Source: JACQHM01 sp964535215
GTDB lineage: Bacteria > Methylomirabilota > Methylomirabilia > Methylomirabilales > JACQHM01
Length of the DNA stretch: 64,000 nucleotides
Assembly: GCA_964535215.1 (NCBI GenBank)
Contig: CAZHST010000016.1
Span: 7,458-71,457 of the forward strand
Reading direction: 5' to 3'
Part shown: positions 33,627-41,141 of the stretch, in pieces
Position numbering within the stretch: the stretch's first letter is position 1
How the letters are laid out: the number at the start of each line of letters is the position of its first letter
Made by a program: the position numbers and the translations under genes
The notes under the pieces: generated by a model
What the model saw: only the letters and a program-made list of their open reading frames with translations
Told to the model about the DNA's origin: nothing
Database searches by the model: none

Positions 33627-34457
33627 ATGCGAAGCTGGATGGTCAGGTTCCTCATCGCTTCCCTCTTCATCCTCGTGAATCAGCCCGGGGCCCATCCGGC
33701 GGAAAGATCGGCCTGGCCCGATCTTGTCGTGGAAGCCCACGAGATCGTCTTTCCTAAGAACACCCTCCTTCAGGGGACGTCGGTCCTGGTGGAGCTGACC
33801 GTTCGGAACGCCGGGAATGCCGAGGCCGTTCCTTTCGAGGTAAAGGTGTGGGACCTCTTCCAGGGGAAGCGGCATCTCCTGAAGACCTTCCCTGTGGCCT
33901 CCCTCCCCTCCCGGGCCTCGGTCATCCTGACCTTTGACTGGAAGCCAGAAGGCCAGGGGGTCCACCAGATCACGGTGGCGGCCGATCCTGACGGGAAGGT
34001 GCAGGAACCCGATCGGGGGAACAATGCTGCGACAAAGGAGGTCCTCGTGCTCTCGACGGTCCATGTCCTGACCAACCTCTATGCCTTTGCCCTGGACTAT
34101 ACCGCCCCTGGCTCGCTGGACCGCCGGCTTCTCGAGGCCGAGCGGGATGTGTTCTTGGACCCGCGGAATGCCGCGGCCCAAGAACGGCTCCTCCAGGTGG
34201 CCGTGGATTGGGAGCGGGAGCGGATCGTCGTCATCGGGCTCGGCCTTCGCCCCTTCTATATTGTCTCCGACGCGGCGGCCCAGCCCTTGGCCCGGCGGGC
34301 GGCCAGGCTGGATGCCCAACGCTGGCTTTCCTGGATCCAGGGGAAGCGGGCCGCCGGCAGGTCTGGGAAAGGGCAGGTGTTCGGCGCCAGGACCCTCGCC
34401 GAGCAGGAGCTTCCCGACGGGAGTTTTATGGTCAAGATGGAAGCCCCCCTTCCGTAG
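33627..34457 (+). CDS. Exported CARDB-domain protein with LPP20-like C-terminus
   Basis: 276 residues. A signal peptide covers about 1-25. Residues about 30-140 form a CARDB-type immunoglobulin-like domain (PDLVVEAHEIVFPKNTLLQG, VELTVRNAGNAEA, DGKVQEPDRGNNAATKEV). The last 75 residues (VVIGLGLRPFYIVSDAAAQP, AARLDAQRWLSWI, GARTLAEQELPDGSFMVKM) resemble the LPP20/FlgT-N-like fold of envelope proteins. It is co-oriented with the lipoprotein gene upstream and converges with the kinase gene. Confidence 0.75.
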   Translation: MRSWMVRFLIASLFILVNQPGAHPAERSAWPDLVVEAHEIVFPKNTLLQGTSVLVELTVRNAGNAEAVPFEVKVWDLFQGKRHLLKTFPVASLPSRASVILTFDWKPEGQGVHQITVAADPDGKVQEPDRGNNAATKEVLVLSTVHVLTNLYAFALDYTAPGSLDRRLLEAERDVFLDPRNAAAQERLLQVAVDWERERIVVIGLGLRPFYIVSDAAAQPLARRAARLDAQRWLSWIQGKRAAGRSGKGQVFGARTLAEQELPDGSFMVKMEAPLP

Positions 34458-34479
34458 TGACCGGTGAAACCTCGTCGTC

Positions 34480-35745
34480 TTAATCGGGCCGCTGGCCCCT
34501 GGTTGCCTGGTCGTTCCGCTTGGCGAGGGGGAGGAAGAACCGGAAGGTTGAACCCTGGCCGGGACGGCTTTCTACCTCGATGGGGGATCCGTGGGCCTCA
34601 AGGATCTGCTTGACGATGGTCAGGCCGATTCCCATTCCCCCGTGCTCCCTGGTGGTGGAACCATCCAACTGGTAGAAGCGATCGAAGATCCGGTCAAGCT
34701 GATCCTCGGGGATTCCAATCCCGGTATCCGAGACGCTGATCTCGACAAGATCAGCCTCCGAGGGTTGGGGGTCGGGTTTGCCCTTCAACCTTGGCCCCTG
34801 AACCCTCGCCGCCACGGTGATGCGGCCGCCAGGCGGGGTGAACTTGACGGCATTTTCCAGGAGGTGGTTGAGGGCCCGGAGGAGCTCCTCGGGATCGGCC
34901 AGGACCCAGGGGAGGTCTTCAGAGACCGAGAGGGAAAGGGTCTGGTCGTTAGACCGGGCGAGGGGGAGGGCCTTCTCCCACGCGTACCGGAGGAGCTGCC
35001 GGGGATCGACCGGACGTCGGTTGAGCTTGACCTGGCCACTTTCCATCCTCACGTACCCCAGGAGGTCGTCAATCAGTTTGTGGAGCCGCTCCACGCTCTC
35101 CTGGATGGCCTCAAGCCCCCGCTGCTGGGCCGGGCTCAAGGGGCCAAGGCTTCCTTGCAGCATGGCCCCAAGATAGCCCTTGATGGGGGTCAGAGGGGTC
35201 CGGAGTTCGTGGGAGATGTTGGAGACAAACTGGGTCTTCAGCCGGTCGAGGGTCTTCAGCTCCTCCAGGGCTCGCTGGAGCTCTTCCGTCCGCTCGGCCA
35301 CCTTCTGCTCCAGAAACCGGTTGGCCGCCTCGACCTGGTCATGGAGGGCCTTCATGCGGAGGAGTGACCGGACCCGGGCCATCAGCTCCTGCTTGTTAAA
35401 GGGTTTGATGAGGAACTCGTCGGCCCCCGCTTCGATCCCCCTGATCCGTTCCTCCCGTTCCCGGAGGGCGGTGATCATGACGATGGGGATGAAGGCGGTC
35501 CGCTTCTCCGATTTCAGCCGCCGGCAGACCTCATAACCGTTTAGCCTGGGCATCATGATGTCCAGGAGGATCAGATCGGGGGGATCCCGTTCCGCTTGAA
35601 GAAGGGCCTCTTCGCCATCGTAGGCCTTGGCCACCTGGTACCCGGCCTGGGAGAGATACGCCTCGAGCAGCTCCACGTTCTCGTAGACATCGTCCACCAC
35701 CAGGATCTTCGGGGAGGGTTTCTCACCCGTCCGTGTCTGGCTCAT
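34480..35745 (-). CDS. Hybrid protein: receiver domain followed by histidine kinase
   Basis: 421 residues. An N-terminal REC domain (ILVVDDVYENVELLEAYL, phospho-acceptor in LILLDIMMP near 60, Lys in FLIKPFNKQ) is joined by a coiled coil to a HisKA domain with the phospho-His in FVSNISHELRTPLTP and an HATPase domain with N-box HLLENAVKFTP, G1 VSDTGIGIPEDQ and G2 GGMGIGLTIVK. There is no membrane segment, so it senses cytosolic or receiver-relayed input. It overlaps the 3' end of the double-receiver gene (ATGA), which strongly suggests one phosphorelay. Confidence 0.9.
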   Translation of the reverse strand: MSQTRTGEKPSPKILVVDDVYENVELLEAYLSQAGYQVAKAYDGEEALLQAERDPPDLILLDIMMPRLNGYEVCRRLKSEKRTAFIPIVMITALREREERIRGIEAGADEFLIKPFNKQELMARVRSLLRMKALHDQVEAANRFLEQKVAERTEELQRALEELKTLDRLKTQFVSNISHELRTPLTPIKGYLGAMLQGSLGPLSPAQQRGLEAIQESVERLHKLIDDLLGYVRMESGQVKLNRRPVDPRQLLRYAWEKALPLARSNDQTLSLSVSEDLPWVLADPEELLRALNHLLENAVKFTPPGGRITVAARVQGPRLKGKPDPQPSEADLVEISVSDTGIGIPEDQLDRIFDRFYQLDGSTTREHGGMGIGLTIVKQILEAHGSPIEVESRPGQGSTFRFFLPLAKRNDQATRGQRPD

Positions 35746-36722
35746 CCCCGTTCCCCCTTCTCCTTCAAAAGCTCTTCCACCTTCTGCTTTAACTCCTTGA
35801 GGAGCTGGACGTTTCGGAGTTGTTGGCGGTGGCGTTCCACGGCCCGCCGGACCGCATAGACGATCGCCTCAACCTTGCAACCTTTGACGATGAAGTCGAA
35901 GGCCCCATGCCGGAGGGCTGCAATGGCGTTCTGGGAGGTGGGGTTGGCGGTGATGATGATCACCGGGACCTCCGGGGCCAGATCCTTTAAGGCCTCCATG
36001 GCCTCTAATCCCGACATCCCCGGCATCATGATGTCCAGGAGGATGGTGTCAAAGGGGGTCTCCCGGACCTTCCCCAGACCGTCCCGGGCGCTCCCGGCGG
36101 TGGTGACCTGAAACCCGTAGCTGGTGAGGAGGTCCCTGTAGATGTCCCGGATGGCCTTTTCATCGTCAATGACCAGCACGTGGGCTCCCGCCGGGATCGG
36201 CTCCGGAGCCGGCGGCTTGGAAGCCTCGACCGGTGGCGATGCCTCCCCCGGCTTCACCACCTGTTCGTGGCGGGCCGCCTCCAGCTCCTGAAGATACGCC
36301 AGGGTCCTATCCAGCTCCCTCCCGAGATGCCTGACCTTCAGGAGGGATCTTACCCGGGTCAGGAGCTCGATCCGGTCCACAGGTTTGCTCAGGAAATCGT
36401 CCGCCCCGGCCTCAAGGGCCTTCTGCTTGTCCTCAAACTGCTGGAGGGCTGTGACCATGATGACGGGGATGGAGGCCAGCTTGGCATTCCCCTTCAGCCG
36501 CTCGCACACCTCATATCCGGAGAGGTCGGGCATCATGACGTCCAGCAGGATAAGGTCGGGTCCCTCCCCGGAGGCCTTGGCAAGGGCCTCCTGTCCATTG
36601 CAGGCGGCCAGGACCTCGTATCCTTCCCCTTCGAGGTAGGCCTGGATCAGCTCGAGGTTCTGGGGACGGTCATCAACGACCAGGATCCGGGCACTTTTCC
36701 GGGCATCTGCTTCCACCATCAT
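35742..36722 (-). CDS. Double receiver-domain response regulator
   Basis: 326 residues with two complete REC domains: about 10-130 (ILVVDDRPQNLE, LILLDVMMPDLSGYE, FLSKPVDR) and about 175-295 (VLVIDDEKAIRDIY, TILLDIMMPGMSGLE, FIVKGCKVEA), joined by a Pro-rich linker. A C-terminal coiled coil ends the protein; no DNA-binding domain is present. It probably shuttles phosphate in a relay with the downstream kinase. Starts 36722 and 36719 are both ATG, with AGGAGGTCC upstream. Confidence 0.9.
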   Translation of the reverse strand: MMVEADARKSARILVVDDRPQNLELIQAYLEGEGYEVLAACNGQEALAKASGEGPDLILLDVMMPDLSGYEVCERLKGNAKLASIPVIMVTALQQFEDKQKALEAGADDFLSKPVDRIELLTRVRSLLKVRHLGRELDRTLAYLQELEAARHEQVVKPGEASPPVEASKPPAPEPIPAGAHVLVIDDEKAIRDIYRDLLTSYGFQVTTAGSARDGLGKVRETPFDTILLDIMMPGMSGLEAMEALKDLAPEVPVIIITANPTSQNAIAALRHGAFDFIVKGCKVEAIVYAVRRAVERHRQQLRNVQLLKELKQKVEELLKEKGERG

Positions 36723-36870
36723 GGACCTCCTGAGCAGATTCGGGGTACCCTGTAAGGGTTCTGAGCAAGGGGGGGAAACAGGTTGGGGACCATTATGACG
36801 CCGATCCCCTTAAAATGCAAGCCCTATGCCATCAAAGGGGAGGGTCAGGAGGACCGGGGCGAACTTTCCC

Positions 36871-36899
36871 TTGACAGGGGAAGGGGTCTTTTTTATACT
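36871..36899 (+). promoter_or_regulatory. Strong sigma70-type promoter for glpX
   Basis: Consensus TTGACA at 36871-36876 and TATACT at 36894-36899 with a 17-base spacer. It lies in the 243-base divergent gap between the receiver gene and glpX, 67 bases before the glpX start. Confidence 0.7.
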
Positions 36900-36965
36900 C
36901 CATCCCGTAAGCGGGCGTCGTTGCTCCTGTTTTCTCTTTTTTTACGTCCCTGACGGGGAGGCCCT

Positions 36966-37922
36966 GTGGAGCGGAACCTGGCCTTGGAGGCGGTAAGGGT
37001 CACAGAGGCCGCCGCCCTCTCGGCAGCCCGTTGGATGGGGCTGGGGAACGAGAAGGCCGCCGACCAGGCGGCGGTCGATGCCATGCGGCGGACCTTCGAT
37101 GCCGTTGACTTCGACGGGACGGTGGTCATCGGCAAAGGGGAGCGGGGTGAGGCCCCCATGCTCTACATCGGTGAAAAGGTGGGGACGGGGAACCCGCCGG
37201 AGGTGGATGTGGCCCTGGATCCTCTCGAGGGGACGAACATCGTGGCCCAGGGGAGGGCCAATGCCATCGCGGCGATCGCCATCGCTGAAAAGGATGCGTT
37301 CCTCAGGGTCCCCAACACTTACATGGAGAAGATCGCCGTTGGCCCCAAGGCGGCCAATGTGATCGATCTCAGGAAAGGCCCTGAGGAGAACCTCTCCCGG
37401 ATTGCCGAGGCCATGCGCTGCCATGTCGAGGATCTCACGGTGGCCATCCTGGACCGGCCTCGCCACGCCGACCTGATCCAGAGGGTCCGGGGGACGGGGG
37501 CCCGGATCAAGCTCCTCCAAGATGGCGACCTCCAGGCGGCCATCGCCACCGCCTTTGAGGAAACGGAGGTGGATGTCTTGATGGGGATCGGGGGGGCGTA
37601 CCAGGGGATCCTGGCGGCGGCGGCGCTCCGGTGCCTGGGGGGGGACATGCAGGCCAGGCTCCGGCCAAGGGATAGCGAGGAGGTCGATCGAATTCTCAAG
37701 ATGGGCATCAGGGACTTGGAGCAGGTCTTTAAGCTGGCCGACCTGATCCGTGGGAAGGATGTCATGTTCGCCGCCACCGGGGTAACGGATGGTGACCTCC
37801 TCCGGGGTGTCCGCTTTTTCGGAGGGGGGGCCAGGACCCACTCGGTGGTGATGCGCCTCCGGTCGGGGACCATCCGCTTCATCGAAGCGAGTCACCATTT
37901 TGACCGAGCCCCTGTCTATTAG
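36966..37922 (+). CDS. glpX: Fructose-1,6-bisphosphatase, class II
   Basis: 318 residues from GTG 36966. The metal-site motif DVALDPLEGTN is near 80, with IGKGERGEAPML upstream and GIGGAYQGILAAAALRCLGG downstream, all typical of GlpX. It hydrolyses fructose 1,6-bisphosphate in gluconeogenesis, and together with gap, pgk and tpiA in this window supports sugar synthesis from C3 units. The C-terminal GVTDGDLLRGVRFFGGGARTHS binds substrate. Confidence 0.95.
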   Translation: MERNLALEAVRVTEAAALSAARWMGLGNEKAADQAAVDAMRRTFDAVDFDGTVVIGKGERGEAPMLYIGEKVGTGNPPEVDVALDPLEGTNIVAQGRANAIAAIAIAEKDAFLRVPNTYMEKIAVGPKAANVIDLRKGPEENLSRIAEAMRCHVEDLTVAILDRPRHADLIQRVRGTGARIKLLQDGDLQAAIATAFEETEVDVLMGIGGAYQGILAAAALRCLGGDMQARLRPRDSEEVDRILKMGIRDLEQVFKLADLIRGKDVMFAATGVTDGDLLRGVRFFGGGARTHSVVMRLRSGTIRFIEASHHFDRAPVY

Positions 37923-38026
37923 GTTCCTCCTTTGATCTCTCCATCCTCGCAGCCATCGTTCCTCGTAAAAGGCCTGGAAGCCAGGGGGTTCTGTCTCCTT
38001 TTTGGAAAAGGGAAGGGAAGGGTTCG

Positions 38027-39292
38027 ATGATCAAAGGGGTGAGGGGAGCACCGGATGTCCTTCCTGACGAGATCGGCCGGTGGCAGCTGGTCGAGGGGGT
38101 GGCCCGTTCGATCTTCCACACCTACGGCTACAGCGAAATCCGGACCCCCGTCTTTGAGAGGACTGAACTCTTCGTCCGGGGGATTGGCCAGGGGACCGAC
38201 ATCGTTGAGAAGGAGATGTACACCTTCCTCGACCGGAGTGGGGAGAGCCTGACGCTCAGGCCGGAGGAAACCGCCCCGGTGATCAGGGCCTACCTGGAGC
38301 ACAACCTCAAAGCGAAGGCCTCCCTTGTCAAGGTCTACTACATCGGCCCCATGTTCCGCCATGAGCGTCCCCAGGCCGGGAGGTTTCGCCAGTTCCACCA
38401 GATCGGGGCCGAGGCCATCGGCTCCCCCCATCCGGCCATTGATGCCGAGCTTCTGGCGCTGCTTCAGCAGTTCTTCCAGCAGCTCGGGATCCAGGAGGTG
38501 GAGCTCCACCTGAACAGTATCGGCGATCCCGGCTGCCGGCCTCTTTTTCGGGAGCGCTTCGTCGCTTGGATGGCGGCCCGGGAGCAGGACCTCTGCGAGG
38601 ACTGCCGGGGGCGGCTCCGCCGGAACCCGCTTCGGATCTTGGACTGCAAGGACGAGGGCTGCCAACGGGTGGTCGAGGGGGCGCCGAAGCCGATCCAGTT
38701 TCTCTGCGGGTCCTGCACCGAGCACTTCGAAAGGCTTGAGGCCCTCCTCCACCTCTTGGGCGTGAAGTACGTGATCAACGACCGGCTGGTCCGAGGGCTC
38801 GATTACTACACCCGGACGACCTTTGAGTTCATCAACCCCACCCTTGGCGCCCAGAATGCCCTCGCCGGGGGGGGACGCTACGATGGGCTGGTCGAAGCCC
38901 TTGGGGGTCCCCCGACACCGGGGATCGGCTTTGCGGTGGGCGTAGAAAGGGTTGTGGCCTCCCTGTCCAGGGAGGCTTTGGCCGTTCCCCCCCTCCAGGG
39001 GGTGTATGTGGCCACCTTGGGAAGGGAGGCATGGGAGCGGGGCTTCGGGATCGTCCAGGCCCTCCGGCAGAGGGGGATCCGGGCGACCCTCGATGTCGAG
39101 GGGAGGAGCCTGAAAGGACAGCTCCGTCAGGCCAACAAAGACCGGTTCCGCTTCGCTTTAATCCTAGGGGATGAAGAGCTGAGGAAGGGGGAAGCCATCT
39201 TAAAGGACTTGGAGCAGAGGGAGCAGGTTGAGGTGCCCATCGCTCAGGTGGTGGAGCACTTCCTCACTCTCGGTGGTCAGCCATCGGCTTAA
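38027..39292 (+). CDS. hisS: Histidyl-tRNA synthetase
   Basis: 421 residues, class II. Motif 1 around GTDIVEKEMYTF, TLRPEETAPVIRAYLEHN and motif 2 YYIGPMFRHERPQAGRFRQFHQIGAEAIG, the His-binding LVRGLDYYTRTTFEF, motif 3 GIGFAVGVERV, and a C-terminal anticodon-binding domain from about 325. A cysteine-rich stretch (CEDCRGRLRRNPLRILDCKDEGC) in the insertion domain is common in bacterial HisRS. Followed closely by aspS, a common pair. Confidence 0.96.
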   Translation: MIKGVRGAPDVLPDEIGRWQLVEGVARSIFHTYGYSEIRTPVFERTELFVRGIGQGTDIVEKEMYTFLDRSGESLTLRPEETAPVIRAYLEHNLKAKASLVKVYYIGPMFRHERPQAGRFRQFHQIGAEAIGSPHPAIDAELLALLQQFFQQLGIQEVELHLNSIGDPGCRPLFRERFVAWMAAREQDLCEDCRGRLRRNPLRILDCKDEGCQRVVEGAPKPIQFLCGSCTEHFERLEALLHLLGVKYVINDRLVRGLDYYTRTTFEFINPTLGAQNALAGGGRYDGLVEALGGPPTPGIGFAVGVERVVASLSREALAVPPLQGVYVATLGREAWERGFGIVQALRQRGIRATLDVEGRSLKGQLRQANKDRFRFALILGDEELRKGEAILKDLEQREQVEVPIAQVVEHFLTLGGQPSA

Positions 39293-39311
39293 GCTGATCG
39301 CTGAAGGCTAA
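39286..39311 (+). repeat. Short AGCTGAA-type repeat between hisS and aspS
   Basis: GGCTTAAGCTGATCGCTGAAGGCTAATT-like sequence spans the end of hisS and the short gap, including the hisS stop. It is a member of the unit family seen at 17203 and 18431 and may have supplied the present end of hisS. Confidence 0.4.
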
Positions 39312-39316
39312 TTAAT

Positions 39317-41074
39317 GTGAAACGGACGCACTACTGTGGCGAATTGGGGGAGGCGCATGAGGGCCAGGAGGTGGTCCTCATGGGCTGGGTCCACCGGCGG
39401 AGGGATCACGGCGGCCTCATCTTCGTAGACCTCCGCGATCGGGAGGGGATCGTCCAGATCGTCTTTAACCCCCTCTACGAGCCGTCCGCCCACGAACTGG
39501 CGGGGAGGATGCGGCCGGAATACGTCGTCGCCGTCCAGGGGACCGTGGCCCTCCGACCCCCTGGGACGGAGAACCCCCACCTGCAGACGGGGAGGGTCGA
39601 GGTCTTGGCCAAAAGGGCCGAGATCTTAAACGAGGCGAAGCCCCCGGTCTTCCCCATCGAGGATGAGATTGACACGGCCGAGGAGGTCCGCCTGACCTAC
39701 CGGTTCCTGGACCTCCGCCGGTTCCCCCTTCAGCGGAACCTCCGCCTCCGGCATCGAGTCTACCAGGTGACGAGGACCTTCCTGGATCGGCACGGCTTCA
39801 TTGAGGTGGAGACCCCGGTCTTGACCAGAAGCACGCCTGAGGGGGCGAGGGATTACCTTGTCCCCTCCCGGCTCTACCCCGGCTCCTTCTTCGCCCTCCC
39901 CCAGTCCCCCCAGCTCTTCAAGCAGCTCTTGATGGTCTCCGGCTTTGACCGCTACTTCCAGATCGTCAAGTGCTTTCGGGACGAGGACCTCCGGGCGGAC
40001 CGGCAACCGGAGTTTACCCAGATCGACATCGAGATGTCCTTTATGGACCGGGACGAGATCCTGACCTTGATGGAGGAGCTGATCGCCGAGCTTTTCGAGA
40101 AAGCCGCCGGGATCAGGCTCCCCCGTCCCTTCCCCCGCCTCCCGTATGCCGACGCCCTGGCCCGGTACGGCCTGGATAAGCCTGATCTTCGCTTCGGGAT
40201 GGAGCTTGAGGACCTGACCGATGTGATGCAGGGGTCAGGGTTTCACGCCGTCGAGGAGCCCATCGCTGCCGGGGGACGGGCCAGGGGGCTGAACGCCAAA
40301 GGGTGCGGGGGGTACTCCCGTTCCCAGCTCGATGGTCTCACTGACTTCGTCAAAGGGTTCGGGGCCAAAGGCCTCCTCTGGTTCAAGGTGACGAGCGAAG
40401 GCCTGCAATCACCGGTGGCCAGGTTCTTCCCTCCTGAGGTCTTGGACGGGATCCGGGGTCGCCTGAAGGGGGAGGGGGGGGATCTCCTCCTGATCGTGGC
40501 GGGGGAGCCGGAAGTCACCGCCGAAGCCTTGGGCCGTTTACGGGTGAAGCTTGCCCAGGATCTCTCCCTCATCCCCAAAGGGGAGTACCGCCCCCTCTGG
40601 ATCATTGACTTTCCCCTGCTCGAATTCAACGAGCAGGAGGGACGCTGGGTGGCTGTCCACCATCCCTTCACCTCCCCTGTGGACGAGGACCTGCCGCTTC
40701 TCGAGACCAGCCCCGGGGAGGTGAGGGCCAAGGCCTACGATCTCGTCATCAACGGCCAGGAAGTGGGAGGGGGGAGCATCAGGATCCACCGGCGGGAGGT
40801 CCAGAGCCGGCTCTTTGCGCGTCTCGGCATCGGGGCCGAGGAGGCGAAGGCGAAGTTCGGCTTCCTGCTCGAGGCCCTGGAGTACGGGGCGCCTCCCCAC
40901 GGGGGGATCGCCTTCGGCCTGGACCGCCTGGTCATGCTCCTCGCCGGGGCCTCCTCCATCCGGGACGTGATTGCCTTTCCCAAGACCCAGAGGGCCCAGG
41001 ACCTGTTGACCAAGGCCCCGGCCCCGGTGGAGCCGGCCCAGCTTCGGGAGCTCCATCTGAAGCTGGACCTGTGA
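39317..41074 (+). CDS. aspS: Aspartyl-tRNA synthetase, probably non-discriminating (Asp/Asn)
   Basis: 585 residues from GTG 39317. The order is OB-fold anticodon domain, class II core with LPQSPQLFKQLLMVSGFDRYFQI and FRDEDLRADRQPEF, GAD insertion domain about 290-410, and motif 3 GIAFGLDRLVMLLAG. His31 (in RRRDHGGLIF) and Gly83 match the residues reported to mark non-discriminating AspRS of Pseudomonas aeruginosa, which also charges tRNA-Asn for amidation by GatCAB. No gatCAB or asnS is in the window, so this remains an inference. Confidence 0.95.
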   Translation: MKRTHYCGELGEAHEGQEVVLMGWVHRRRDHGGLIFVDLRDREGIVQIVFNPLYEPSAHELAGRMRPEYVVAVQGTVALRPPGTENPHLQTGRVEVLAKRAEILNEAKPPVFPIEDEIDTAEEVRLTYRFLDLRRFPLQRNLRLRHRVYQVTRTFLDRHGFIEVETPVLTRSTPEGARDYLVPSRLYPGSFFALPQSPQLFKQLLMVSGFDRYFQIVKCFRDEDLRADRQPEFTQIDIEMSFMDRDEILTLMEELIAELFEKAAGIRLPRPFPRLPYADALARYGLDKPDLRFGMELEDLTDVMQGSGFHAVEEPIAAGGRARGLNAKGCGGYSRSQLDGLTDFVKGFGAKGLLWFKVTSEGLQSPVARFFPPEVLDGIRGRLKGEGGDLLLIVAGEPEVTAEALGRLRVKLAQDLSLIPKGEYRPLWIIDFPLLEFNEQEGRWVAVHHPFTSPVDEDLPLLETSPGEVRAKAYDLVINGQEVGGGSIRIHRREVQSRLFARLGIGAEEAKAKFGFLLEALEYGAPPHGGIAFGLDRLVMLLAGASSIRDVIAFPKTQRAQDLLTKAPAPVEPAQLRELHLKLDL

Positions 41075-41103
41075 GGGGGGTGGGCCGCCCGCCGGATTTT
41101 CGT

Positions 41104-41132
41104 TTGACAGGGGAGGAGGGGGGCAGTATCCT
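41104..41132 (+). promoter_or_regulatory. Sigma70-type promoter for phoH
   Basis: TTGACA at 41104-41109 and TATCCT at 41127-41132 with a 17-base spacer. The ATG of phoH is only 10 bases after the -10 element, so the transcript would have almost no leader, or translation starts at a later codon. Confidence 0.55.
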
Positions 41133-41141
41133 AAAGACGGC

